64,000 bases of DNA, taken from assembly GCF_000348985.1 (NCBI RefSeq), contig NC_035924.1, positions 930,001 to 994,000 of the forward strand, given 5' to 3'. The notes beneath the pieces were generated by a model that saw only the letters and a list, made by a program, of their open reading frames with translations, did no database searches and was not told the origin of the DNA. The DNA is from Huiozyma naganishii CBS 8797. Taxonomy: Eukaryota > Ascomycota > Saccharomycetes > Saccharomycetales > Saccharomycetaceae. Of the stretch, positions 45,619-54,369 are shown in pieces (position 1 is the stretch's first letter; each line of letters starts with the position of its first letter). The translations under genes were made by a program, and so were the position numbers.

Positions 45619-46773
45619 TTAGTTGATTTTTTTCAGTGGGATTTCGAACTCGCCGTCCGAGGTACCTAACCTCTTCACATCGGTGACAAATTTCAGAAGC
45701 GCCTTCAGCGCCTCCCCAGACTGTATACTCTGTTCCGCTGCGTGTATACCTTGCTTCCAGTCCTTATGGCCCTCAGTTAGACAGTACAGTACTGCTGTGT
45801 TCAGCAGTATGTAGTCGTAAATCGGGTGATTATCGCCGTACTTGATTTTACCGGTGAGGATCTCGTCCTTCAAAAGTTGTGCGTTCGCTTCAGGTCCCAG
45901 TGAGGGACACTCTGCTATGGCATGTTCTTGCAAGCCAAACATTGCCGGCTCTATCTCGAACGTGTCTATGTGTCCGTCTGTCGAATTGGCCGGGTCCACG
46001 TGCCAAACTGTGGTCTTCCCTATCGGAGAAACTTCGTCCAATCCTACGTGACCCCAGACAACGAATGTTTCACTCCGTGGATACACGATGGAGGCAGCCT
46101 TCGCGTACTCAAGAGCCAAGTCCTTCGAGTAAACACCAAGGACTCGCTTATTTACGTAGTCCACAGGGTGAAGCAACGGTCCCAACACGTTGAATATCGT
46201 TGGAATCCCCAAATCTTTCCGTATCTTCGCGACACGACCCATCCCGTCATGAAAGTATGGTGCCAGGAGGAACATAAATGAGTTGTCCTCCCATAACTCC
46301 GGTACTGTTGAGGCGTTCACCTTCGACACGTCGCATCCCAACTTGGAGATCAAGTCGCCGGCCCCGCCTGTTCGAGGTCGAGGCCTTCCCCCCACTGCTT
46401 GCAAATCTTGATATGTGGGATCCCAGAGGCCACAATGGCAGCAGAAGTGGAGACGTTGAAAGTGTTCTGGCCGTCCCCACCACGTGCCGACGATATCCAG
46501 CACTACTGTATCTTTACTCGCCTTGAAGTGCGGTACGTCGACCAGATCGGAGAAATTCAAAACAGCCCTTGCAGCGGCGGCAATGTACTCGGCCCTGTGG
46601 TCTAAACCGGATGTTCGCAGACAGGACAGGAAACTACCAATCCTTATATACTGGTCATTGGAAATATCCTTATTGCGCAACTGATCGATCAGCAGAATGA
46701 CTGCATCGTGCAGGTCTTCGGGCGTTAAAGTCGATGGTTGACTTAGTATCTTCTTAGTGTACTTAACGAGCAT
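45619..46773 (-). CDS. TRP4: Anthranilate phosphoribosyltransferase Trp4, with three cancelling +1 frameshifts
   Basis: The 384-residue open frame (S. cerevisiae Trp4 is 380) matches the family on both sides of residues 98-136, for example LDHRAEYIAAAARAVL before, and KIRKDLGIPTIFNVLGPLLHPVD after. Trp4 joins anthranilate and PRPP in the second step of tryptophan synthesis. Inside 98-136 the frame reads unrelated sequence. The conserved GGDGQNTFNVSTSAA and IKICK lie one frame over, and GGKASTSN lies in the third frame. Removing one base near 46482, one near 46394-46395 and one near 46367-46368 restores the whole family core. As given, the PRPP-binding GTGGD and KHGGKAS motifs are lost, so this product would be inactive. 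Sequencing or assembly error is the simplest reading; recent inactivation is possible. Confidence 0.85.
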   Translation of the reverse strand: MLVKYTKKILSQPSTLTPEDLHDAVILLIDQLRNKDISNDQYIRIGSFLSCLRTSGLDHRAEYIAAAARAVLNFSDLVDVPHFKASKDTVVLDIVGTWWGRPEHFQRLHFCCHCGLWDPTYQDLQAVGGRPRPRTGGAGDLISKLGCDVSKVNASTVPELWEDNSFMFLLAPYFHDGMGRVAKIRKDLGIPTIFNVLGPLLHPVDYVNKRVLGVYSKDLALEYAKAASIVYPRSETFVVWGHVGLDEVSPIGKTTVWHVDPANSTDGHIDTFEIEPAMFGLQEHAIAECPSLGPEANAQLLKDEILTGKIKYGDNHPIYDYILLNTAVLYCLTEGHKDWKQGIHAAEQSIQSGEALKALLKFVTDVKRLGTSDGEFEIPLKKIN

Positions 46774-47164
46774 GACCGGTTGTGTTTGACCCTTGCGTGG
46801 TCCAAATGGTGTTCACCTCTTGGGATGAACAGCCGTCTTCAAAGAGTCTTAATATAAAACCAGAATTAGTCACTTTTCTCTTTTTTGCTTTTTTTGAATT
46901 TCTTTTTTGTCGTCTGTTTCCCAAAAGGGAAATCAAGAACAGAAAAAAGAAAAGAAACGCTTATAGGCGGGTGGAAGCCATCGAAGTCCCCCAGGGTAGC
47001 AGAGTACGGTGAGGCTGCTGTAACCAAGATGATACAGTATGACTCTCGAACCGTAGCTGGGGGGCAAGAAATTGAATTAAGAAGGGAGTTTAGCCGTTAA
47101 AGAGAAAGACAAATTATATAAGATGCGTAATGGTATAAGACAAAAAGAAAAGCCGATAGTCAAC
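46774..47164. other. TRP4 upstream region
   Basis: A 391-bp interval before the TRP4 start and after the stop of the unrecognised membrane protein gene, both minus strand. It contains a TGACTC at 47040-47045 and an inverted TGACTAA at 46865-46871, both Gcn4-type cores, and poly-T/A tracts near 46880-46960. No ORF is supported. Confidence 0.6.
47040..47045 (+). promoter_or_regulatory. Gcn4-type site upstream of TRP4
   Basis: ATGACTCT contains the Gcn4 core TGACTC and lies about 270 bp before the TRP4 ATG. S. cerevisiae TRP4 is a Gcn4 target under general amino-acid control. A second TGACTAA core lies at 46865-46871, about 95 bp before the ATG. Confidence 0.5.
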
Positions 47165-47947
47165 TTATACGTCTTTGAAAAGTTTAATGGAGAACAGGAA
47201 TTCATTCTCGGAGTTGTCCAGACTGAGCTCGAGTTCCCTTTTCTCGTGGAAAGCTTGGGCCATTTCGACCAATCTTTCCGTGAACTCGACAGCTTTGTCT
47301 CCGAAAAATCTGGTGTACCCGCGGTTAATCAGGGTCCGTTTCGGTGTGATGTCCTTCTCCTTCAATAGTTTCTTGACTTGAGCCAGCATTTTCTTGCCCT
47401 GCCGTTTCAGCTCTGCATCCTGTAGGTACTTAAGTCCGGCTCTTGAAGTACAGACTTCGTACTGCATTAAGTTATAGTTGGCAGGGAGGAGTTTGTTGAC
47501 ATTGTAGGTCAGACACTTCCTGTTTGACCCTGCGATCTCACGCACTCTCTTGTCCAGGGAGCCATTAATTAGCTTCATCCCATTCTTCAGGTCGCTCCAC
47601 CATTCCTGGGGGTTGTCCATCCAAGACGCTATTCGGAAAGCGTCTTGTTCTTCTTCTATCTGCTTCAAATAAGCCGTCACGGGACAGTACTGGCTGTTCA
47701 TCGACGAATAGAACAGCGACGTGGAATTGTCAAACGAGTATAACCCGTTTGCCTCATCCCCCAGTAATATGTCGGTACCGACCAGGATGCTAAGGGCAAT
47801 GGACGTAGCGGAACCAACTAGACCAAAAGTACACCCCCATACAGTAAGCGGTCTGGAAAAGGCGTCCATGCATGAGTACATAGTACCCGCTGCGGAAAAT
47901 ACATTGGTCAGAAAAAGAAGTGAGTAGTTATCTAGTTCGTTAGACAT
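47165..47947 (-). CDS. Unrecognised protein with two predicted membrane segments
   Basis: I do not recognise this 260-residue protein. Residues about 8-25 (YSLLFLTNVFSAAGTMYS) and 34-56 (VWGCTFGLVGSATSIALSIL) are hydrophobic and look like two membrane helices. The rest is soluble and mixed, with aromatic WMDNPQEWWSDLKNGMK, basic QGKKMLAQVKKLLKEKD and acidic C-terminal LELSLDNSENEF. The frame is open 23 codons upstream from a non-ATG codon; the ATG at 47947 (MSNELDNYS) is chosen. Codon use looks like that of a real gene. S. cerevisiae has no gene here between TRP4 and TRR1. It could be a fast-evolving orthologue of a protein encoded elsewhere, or lineage-specific. Confidence 0.7.
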   Translation of the reverse strand: MSNELDNYSLLFLTNVFSAAGTMYSCMDAFSRPLTVWGCTFGLVGSATSIALSILVGTDILLGDEANGLYSFDNSTSLFYSSMNSQYCPVTAYLKQIEEEQDAFRIASWMDNPQEWWSDLKNGMKLINGSLDKRVREIAGSNRKCLTYNVNKLLPANYNLMQYEVCTSRAGLKYLQDAELKRQGKKMLAQVKKLLKEKDITPKRTLINRGYTRFFGDKAVEFTERLVEMAQAFHEKRELELSLDNSENEFLFSIKLFKDV

Positions 47948-48909
47948 TTTGTTTAGTGATTGGTTTCGATTATAATAGGTGTTTGAGTGTAGTCTAAGAA
48001 GATGAAAGAGAGACAAGTGATGAAATGGGGTGAAACAGAATCAGTCTTGAAACGCATTTTGGCCAGCTTTTTATATCCAAAGAGCATCGTATGATCATCG
48101 TATGATCGTTTACGTTTCTGCTAGTAATGCCTTTGTTCTTTTGCGGCAGGCCTTGACACTTTCCGCTTTTAATCATTTGTTTACGCGGCGGGGGGATGTA
48201 TTAAGGGTTGTGCATCAACAATGTAACGAAGTTAGTTACATTCGCATCACTGAACACATTCAGAGGGGGTGCCAGGTACGCTCAGGGTTCAGTATTGTAC
48301 AGTATACGGTTCCGAGGACCCTTCTGTCAATTTGGACTAAGAAAACGCGCAGAGTGTTTGCAAAGCAGGGCAAAAAAGGGAAATAAATAACAAAAAGTGG
48401 TGCCATAATAACGTGTAACCGCTGTAAGCAAGAGGTGACAATAGGAAGGACCCTCTTCTGTATTATCCGTTTTGAGCCGATGAGGTGATACTTCTCTGGC
48501 AATCCCCTCTCTGTCTTGGCGTTTATTTCTTCTGCGGCAGTGCTCTGGGGGTCAGTTTAAGGCCATTCAGTAACACAATGATGAGTGAGTGCGATGCAGA
48601 GGTCAATTGCCCAATTCAGTGCAATGAGCTCATTTCCAAGTAGGTAGGTGGTGTGATTTTCAGAATGGCACCATTAGGGGTCCACACACGCACGCACATC
48701 CGTTGTGTTTCTTGTTTGTATGAGGTTTTGATGCTGATCCCATCATTCAATTCTTGCAATGCGCTACTTGTTTGCGGCGTGTGGAGTTGAGGACTCTAAA
48801 AGCACGGAACAGTGCGATGTTGGAAGATACTATTATTTTCGTTGATAATCTAGGCTGAATTAGAAAATTTATCTATAGAAGGTGCAACCACCCCCTCGGT
48901 GCTTGCCAA
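47948..48909. other. 962-bp gene-free interval upstream of the unrecognised gene
   Basis: This is the longest empty stretch. It lies between the start of the unrecognised membrane protein gene and the stop of TRR1. Open frames are short and unlike proteins. An 11-bp tandem repeat CATCGTATGAT occurs at 48085-48095 and 48096-48106, close to the gene start. No tRNA signature was seen. A C-box-like ATGATGA at 48578 has no nearby D box. It may hold a lost gene's remains or an unrecognised RNA. Confidence 0.55.
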
Positions 48910-49872
48910 TCAGTCTTCCAGTTCAGTCAAGTACTTCTCAGCGTCCAATGCAGCCATACAACCGGAACCTGCGGATGTGATGGCTTGTCTGTACCTGGAG
49001 TCTTGGACATCACCTGCAGCGAACAGCCCAGGGACAGAGGTCATGGCGGAACCGGGGACTGTCTTGATGTAGCCAGCCTCGTCAGTGTCCACTTGACCCT
49101 TTACGATTTCCGTAGCTGGGGTGTGGCCAATGGCGTAGAATAGACCGTTCACTGGGAGGTCTGACTCCTCGTTGGTCTTGACGTTCTTGATCGTCAACGC
49201 GTTTAGGAACTTCCCGTCACCTTTCGCCTCCAACGTTACGCTGTTGTACAAGATCTCAATCTTTTCGTTCTTCTCGGCACGTCTCTTCATAATGTTGGAC
49301 GCTCTTAGGTAGTCCTTTCTCACGATCATGTACACTTTCGAACCGTACTTGGTCAAGAACTGGGCCTCCTCACAGGCGGAGTCACCGCCACCGATGACTG
49401 CAAGCGGCTTGTTTCTGAAGATGGGCACGGCACCGTCACAGACAGCACACGCGGAAATCCCCGTCTGCCAGTACTTCTCCTCACCGGGGAGCCCCAATCT
49501 CTTCGCGGAGGCCCCCGTGGCCAAGATGATAGCGTCTGTGGTGATTGGTTCCTCGTCCTCGCAGAACTCGGGCCACAGCTTGAAAGGCTTCGACGACAGG
49601 TCGACCTTCGAGATCGTCTCCGTGATGATGGACGTCCCAAACTTCACGGACTGCTGTCTCATCCTGTCCATCAGTTCCGAGCCGGTCAACGCATCCGGGA
49701 ACCCGGGGAAATTCTCAATCTCCGTCGTGGTGGTCAACTGCCCACCGGCAGCAATACCGTTCGCAAGCATCCCCTCGTACAAAGTGGGTTTTATCTCAGC
49801 ACGGGCCAAGTAGATGGCCGCGGTGTGTGCAGCAGGCCCGGAGCCAATAATAGTGACTTTGTTGTGGACCAT
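48910..49872 (-). CDS. TRR1: Cytosolic thioredoxin reductase Trr1
   Basis: A 320-residue flavoprotein (S. cerevisiae Trr1 319). It opens with the FAD loop [18 protein letters not shown], has the redox-active CAVC in [11 protein letters not shown] near 141-144, the NADPH loop [15 protein letters not shown] and the late FAD motif [10 protein letters not shown]. Trr1 reduces thioredoxin with NADPH. The lack of an N-terminal presequence favours the cytosolic Trr1 over mitochondrial Trr2. Synteny (TRP4, YPQ2 flanking) matches YDR353W. A TTAGTCA Yap1-type site lies 143-149 bp upstream. Confidence 0.95.
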   Translation of the reverse strand: MVHNKVTIIGSGPAAHTAAIYLARAEIKPTLYEGMLANGIAAGGQLTTTTEIENFPGFPDALTGSELMDRMRQQSVKFGTSIITETISKVDLSSKPFKLWPEFCEDEEPITTDAIILATGASAKRLGLPGEEKYWQTGISACAVCDGAVPIFRNKPLAVIGGGDSACEEAQFLTKYGSKVYMIVRKDYLRASNIMKRRAEKNEKIEILYNSVTLEAKGDGKFLNALTIKNVKTNEESDLPVNGLFYAIGHTPATEIVKGQVDTDEAGYIKTVPGSAMTSVPGLFAAGDVQDSRYRQAITSAGSGCMAALDAEKYLTELED

Positions 49873-50193
49873 TTTAACCAGTTGAGTGACCTTAATTGTT
49901 ACCTGATTTATAAGTGGTTATACCTTCGATAGGACCCTCTGAATCGTAAAGAAAGGGGAGCCAGATCGTATCTTAAGACCACAGTTTAAATACCTCGGGC
50001 GGACCACAACCAGCTTAGTCAAAGAGAGACTCGAACGTCGAGGGAAAAAAAAAAAGTGAAAAAAACGAGGTGTCAGTTTCTCGAAGAAGTCCTCGCTTAC
50101 GCAATGCAGTCGCCCCTCGGTTGCTGCTGCTGCCGTAATGGGCGGCGAGGGTCTGGACGAGAATGAGGATGAGGGTGCTATCTCAGCTCTTGT
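49873..50193. other. TRR1 upstream region
   Basis: A 321-bp interval between the TRR1 start and the YPQ2 stop. It holds TTAGTCA at 50015-50021 (listed separately) and a long A tract near 50045-50055. No ORF is supported. Confidence 0.6.
50015..50021 (+). promoter_or_regulatory. Yap1-type response element of TRR1
   Basis: TTAGTCA is a Yap1 response element variant and lies about 143 bp before the TRR1 ATG. S. cerevisiae TRR1 is induced by Yap1 and Skn7 on oxidative stress. Use here is inferred. Confidence 0.5.
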
Positions 50194-51207
50194 TTACTCC
50201 GCGTGTCCCTCAGCGAGCAACGAGCTGGACTCATCAGGGTGCGTGTCGGTGCTCGCGCAACTTAGGTAATCTCTCTCCAGGTTTCTGAGCTTGTAATCGT
50301 CCGCGTAGAGGACGTAGTACTGGTAGAAGTACACGAGGTCGAACGCGATGGTTCCCGCGCTCCCGAAGATAAACGGCATTGCGTTCCACACGAACCCCCA
50401 CTTGTCTGTAGCGTTGATGAAGTTGCAACTGGTGAAAATACTCACATTGTATGTGATGTTCCCCAGTAGCGTCGTCGCGAACAGGAACGGCGATATACCG
50501 TCTGTCGATTTACGTCTGTAGTTCTTGATCAGTTGCGGGACCCGCGCCCCGACGTAGAAGCACGCTCCGAGCCAGGATAAAGTGATGCCGATTTCGTCGT
50601 TCAGGTGACCCTGGTTAGGCGGTGGGGGCACCATGGGCGGGCGGCTCGCGGACGCCGAAGCAGACAGAAGCAGGACGGGCATCGCGTTGCTCGCGTTGAT
50701 TCGTGACGCTAGCGCTAGCGTGAATGCCAACGCGGGGCTTTTACCGCTACGGCCAGGCGTCCCGCGCTGTCCGGAGTGGTCGCTCCCTATAGTGTCCCTC
50801 TCACCGGCTCTTTCCCGCTCGAGTGCCTCCTCTATCGAATGGTAGGAGAGGTTGGACCCGCGTGACACTCGAGAGAGCACGGGGACCGGTTCGTGGCCAA
50901 TCGTGGCTAAGGTGTTGTCGTGGACGACCCCATAGTAATAGTACTGTCCGCATACAACCATGTCGTTAAATAAGAAATAAACTGCAAGGACAACCTGGAA
51001 GAGCAACTGGTTCGTCATCAACGCACCAATGAGCGAGGTCACATCACCGCAGAGCCAGCATATCAGGAACAAAGGCGACAGACCATCGACGGTCTTGTCT
51101 CTGTACGTTTCCAAAATCTGTGGGAATAGCGCCACAAACGAGCTGAAAAACGATATGGATCCATTCACAGTGGATACCACAGGCCAAAAGGAATGTGCAC
51201 AACTCAT
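50194..51207 (-). CDS. YPQ2: Vacuolar PQ-loop amino-acid transporter Ypq2
   Basis: A 337-residue membrane protein (S. cerevisiae Ypq2 317). Two PQ-loop repeats are visible: FPQILETYRDKTVDGLSPLF near 30-49 and VPQLIKNYRRKSTDGISPFL near 225-245. About seven hydrophobic helices are split by a polar central loop (about 105-205). Ypq proteins export basic amino acids across the vacuolar membrane and resemble human PQLC2. The frame is open 19 codons upstream from a TTG; the ATG at 51207 (MSCAHSFWPVV) is used. Position next to TRR1 and SBE2 matches YDR352W, which separates it from Ypq1 and Ypq3. Confidence 0.88.
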   Translation of the reverse strand: MSCAHSFWPVVSTVNGSISFFSSFVALFPQILETYRDKTVDGLSPLFLICWLCGDVTSLIGALMTNQLLFQVVLAVYFLFNDMVVCGQYYYYGVVHDNTLATIGHEPVPVLSRVSRGSNLSYHSIEEALERERAGERDTIGSDHSGQRGTPGRSGKSPALAFTLALASRINASNAMPVLLLSASASASRPPMVPPPPNQGHLNDEIGITLSWLGACFYVGARVPQLIKNYRRKSTDGISPFLFATTLLGNITYNVSIFTSCNFINATDKWGFVWNAMPFIFGSAGTIAFDLVYFYQYYVLYADDYKLRNLERDYLSCASTDTHPDESSSLLAEGHAE

Positions 51208-51459
51208 GCTTTCTTTTGTTTGAAACGTTTGGGAGGAGCGATGAGCGACAGTACAGTATCCCAACTGTCATAACAAGCATGCGCATACATGTTGTATAAG
51301 AAAGAAAAAAAACGGAGGAAAAGTACCGTACGCCTTATCTCAAGAGTTTTTCTGTGATTGAGTCACCGCTGGACCCATTCCAGCTCTGGTTCGTTATTTA
51401 AGAATTAATTAAGGAGCTGTCTATATGTTGTTGTGTATGCGTATTTAATTGTTCGTGAA

Positions 51460-53634
51460 TCACAGCTTTTTGTAGTAACTTAGCCAAGTTTCTACAAACT
51501 TGTAATTGGTTTCGAGGGCTTCCTCCTTATTGATTGCTGGCATGGGGAAGGCGATGTTGACGTCTTTGATGCCCCGCAATTGAACTAGATCGTCAAACCC
51601 GTAATGGTGGTTCATTAGAATATTCACAGTAAAGGACAAAAGAATTTTGTAATTTGGTACAATATGTGCAGCGGCGTAGACGTCCCAATCTTCGTTAGGC
51701 TGGTTCTCTGGTTCACTTGCTGGAGAGGAAAGTTGAACGTTGTAAATCACCACAATATCTAGGATCCATAGGAACAGAGTATGTGACACTCTCTCCAACA
51801 TATTCCACCACGTGTTCATGTTCAAACAGCTAGAATTAAATTCCTGTTTGAAGACGTCTTTCTTCAGGTAGTGGCACTGTAATATTTTACGGTCGTACTT
51901 ATCTTTCATCATGCTGTTGAAACAGGTCAACTGGACAAGATTGACGAGCAACCAAGTGTTTTCTGGTGGGAATCCCTCCTTTAGGAAATGGTACATTAGT
52001 AATTCGTCCCCTGGGGTTATCCCATATGTGGAGATGGCTTTCAGTTCTAATAACTTCTGCAAAGCCGGGTACAGTTTGTTATCCAGCTCAAATGTACCCC
52101 TTTCGATGTTATCGTTGATCAAATTCTTAATCTGGAGTTCTTTGTCCTTCGGAAAATCCATTTCCTTCAAAACAGAGGAGAGTTCCTCAAACTTTTCAAC
52201 AAAATTGATAAACACGTAGTTATCCGTCTGAAGAACAGAAGAATATATTTCGAAACGGTTCTTACTGCAAAAGGGCATTTCCTGTACAAAGGAATGTAGC
52301 ATCTGCAGTGACGACTGTCTATAAAGTCCACGCTCGATAGTCTTCCCTAGCTCCTTCTCACTGTTCTGTAGCTTCGCAGAGTAGTTTTGTAACCATTTTT
52401 GTTTAGCCAATGCCTCTCGACTGTACGATTCCATGGTTTCGTAGATTTCCCTTTCGTGGCTCCTTTTCTCCTTGGTCGATTTTGGTGGTAACCACATGGG
52501 TCTTCCCTGACTCATGACGTTCTTCTTATCATCAGATACCAGCCTCAAATCCTCAAGTCCTTGGTCACTCAATCTTTTGTACTCAAGCGGCAAGACATCC
52601 GCCGACTTGTTCCTCTCCGTCAATTTTTGGTGGGACAGTCGGTTACTCGTCTGGTCGTACAAATACGACAGGCTCATCGAAGTCGCCTTCATAAACTCGG
52701 AGTCCGACCCGCCATCAATACCTGGAACGCCCATCGTTGGAATCGCGTTGAAGTCCAACACACTTTGGGAACGATGCTTCCCTCTCTGAGGGCCCCATTC
52801 CGGGGTTTGAATGAAGGAACTGGTGGATGCATGAGCGACAGGGACGTTCCAAATAAAGGACTTATCCGCATCTTCCACAATATCATTATCGTCGTCCGTA
52901 TCGCTTACATTATCAGGTGGGTATACAGTGTCTTTCCTTCTTATGGATTCCCTCAGATTCGTCTGAGTCTGGGAACGGCGTAACCTGTATCTCTGTGATG
53001 GTGTCATAAAAAAATGGGTTTTTGCGTTGGTTCTGTTGTTATTGTTGTTGGTGGCGTTAGCTGTGGAAGGGTGTGCTAAGAGCATTGAGGTGCTGTTAGC
53101 ATGCATCTGAAGAAAAGTTTGTGGTTGTTTATGAAGCGCCTCCTCGCTTTCATTTATCACCGATATGCTCGATTGATTTCTGTTATGGGTGTCGGCACCC
53201 GAATTCGGGATAGACGGCGAGAACAGATCGGAAGTTGCCGTAACGGAAGAATCCGATGAATTAGGTCTCTCGCGTCTTGTAAAGTCGTAATTAGAAAACA
53301 GTGTTGGACTCTCGACGACATTTTGGAAAAGATTATCACTGGGTCTCCTTGCGCCCTGGTGACTTATCCCAAGTCCGAGAATCTTCATACCGTACTTGTT
53401 TTTCCGCAAAGCAGCACCGTATTTATCCTCCGAATTTGATCCGTCTGTCGATTGTGACGCGTCTGAGCATGTTCGAGACCTGTTACTGTTGTAATTTGTG
53501 GACGTATCACTGGCTGTGCTTCCCACACGCGAAATATCGTCAGCCAATTTCCCACTTGTTACATTTACTTGCTCCTCCTCCTTCAAAGTATTCAGTTTGC
53601 TGATCGCGTGGATAGACGCACCTGCCATACTCAT
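51460..53634 (-). CDS. SBE2: Golgi-to-cell-wall transport protein Sbe2/Sbe22
   Basis: A 724-residue protein (S. cerevisiae Sbe2 864, Sbe22 852). The first ~450 residues are Ser/Asn-rich and low-complexity; the conserved part is the C-terminal ~270 residues (WLQNYSAKLQNSEKELGKTIERGLYRQSSL, in part, and later ending VETWLSYYKKL). Sbe2 and Sbe22 are duplicate proteins needed for bud growth and for moving cell-wall components from the Golgi. The single gene here is called SBE2 because YPQ2 and ATP22 flank it, as on chromosome IV. The first ATG at 53634 is followed by a second Met two codons later. Confidence 0.85.
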   Translation of the reverse strand: MSMAGASIHAISKLNTLKEEEQVNVTSGKLADDISRVGSTASDTSTNYNSNRSRTCSDASQSTDGSNSEDKYGAALRKNKYGMKILGLGISHQGARRPSDNLFQNVVESPTLFSNYDFTRRERPNSSDSSVTATSDLFSPSIPNSGADTHNRNQSSISVINESEEALHKQPQTFLQMHANSTSMLLAHPSTANATNNNNNRTNAKTHFFMTPSQRYRLRRSQTQTNLRESIRRKDTVYPPDNVSDTDDDNDIVEDADKSFIWNVPVAHASTSSFIQTPEWGPQRGKHRSQSVLDFNAIPTMGVPGIDGGSDSEFMKATSMSLSYLYDQTSNRLSHQKLTERNKSADVLPLEYKRLSDQGLEDLRLVSDDKKNVMSQGRPMWLPPKSTKEKRSHEREIYETMESYSREALAKQKWLQNYSAKLQNSEKELGKTIERGLYRQSSLQMLHSFVQEMPFCSKNRFEIYSSVLQTDNYVFINFVEKFEELSSVLKEMDFPKDKELQIKNLINDNIERGTFELDNKLYPALQKLLELKAISTYGITPGDELLMYHFLKEGFPPENTWLLVNLVQLTCFNSMMKDKYDRKILQCHYLKKDVFKQEFNSSCLNMNTWWNMLERVSHTLFLWILDIVVIYNVQLSSPASEPENQPNEDWDVYAAAHIVPNYKILLSFTVNILMNHHYGFDDLVQLRGIKDVNIAFPMPAINKEEALETNYKFVETWLSYYKKL

Positions 53635-54369
53635 TGTTGGTTTATTAATATTTTAGAGGTTACAATCACAATGTTGTTTGCCTGGTTCAGTTCACGGTAT
53701 TTCAATTGTTAGCAGCAACGTTGATATGTATAGCAAAAGAATCGAAAGGAAATGTGGGAAAGAAGTTCAGCTATCAATTACCCAGTTTTAAATGGCACAA
53801 CTTCGTCAATTCTGCTTGCTCGGAAAACCTTGGGCCCCCCCTCTCAGATCCGCAATGCAGCCTCGGTGTGCATCTTTTAAATACTGGGCAATCCGTCCAA
53901 CACCACCGCTTCGTGCTTGGTTCACTAATTCTAAAATTAAACACGCATCGCCTGTTGTCGGGTTTGCAACACTGCTCTATTCGGGAACACGCGGCCCAAA
54001 ATGGAAAATGTGCAAGCAGCAATCAAAAGGGGGAAACGAAAAAATTCCCGATCGGGACGTTTTTTTTTGCGGACAAAAACGCAGCCAGTTTTAGGGCTTG
54101 GGGTTTTAGGGCTTGTGTGTTTTTAGGGTTCCGGGGTTTTAGGGTTTGGAAAAGTTAGGGCTTTGTTGCATGCCCTAATTTAGGGTTGGGTAATTAGGGC
54201 TTTACTGGAACCCTAACTGGACAGGGACTCAAACCCTAAAGTGAACAGTTGACCTAACCAAATTCAATAATGCGGTACCAGATGAGCATTTGGTAGTTAT
54301 AGTCTAGAAGGTAGTGTATGTATTCCGAATTTGAACCAGTTTATCGGGGACATCTGTCAGTGTCTGTAT
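53635..54369. other. Divergent SBE2-ATP22 region with a TTAGGG cluster
   Basis: A 735-bp interval. A dense group of TTAGGG/CCCTAA boxes lies at 54091-54239, 130-280 bp before the ATP22 start (listed separately). An open frame at 53706-54158 starts at TTG and runs into the cluster, so it is not called. No snoRNA or tRNA could be recognised with confidence. Confidence 0.7.
54091..54239. promoter_or_regulatory. Cluster of ten Tbf1-type TTAGGG/CCCTAA sites
   Basis: TTAGGG starts at 54091, 54106, 54123, 54139, 54155, 54180 and 54194; CCCTAA starts at 54173, 54211 and 54234. Nine of the ten match the eight-base Tbf1 consensus ARCCCTAA (the one at 54173 has T first). S. cerevisiae Tbf1 binds such sites in subtelomeres and in snoRNA and other promoters, where it excludes nucleosomes and blocks silencing. 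Spacing is irregular (14-25 bp), unlike a telomere tract. The target is probably ATP22, SBE2 or an unseen RNA gene. Confidence 0.8.

Noticed and set aside
46367..46482. An intron or programmed frameshift as explanation of the scrambled TRP4 core
   Set aside because: No GTATGT or TACTAAC is present, the shifted sequence itself codes for the conserved core, and three separate +1 events are needed.
48578..48584. C box (ATGATGA) of a possible C/D snoRNA
   Set aside because: The nearest CTGA is about 150 nt away and the flanks do not pair to form a terminal stem.
53706..54158. Open frame of about 150 codons between SBE2 and ATP22
   Set aside because: It opens at TTG, has no family resemblance, and its end is translated TTAGGG repeats.
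54091..54239. True telomere repeat tract or chromosome end
   Set aside because: Spacing is irregular, both orientations occur, and normal genes continue on both sides.
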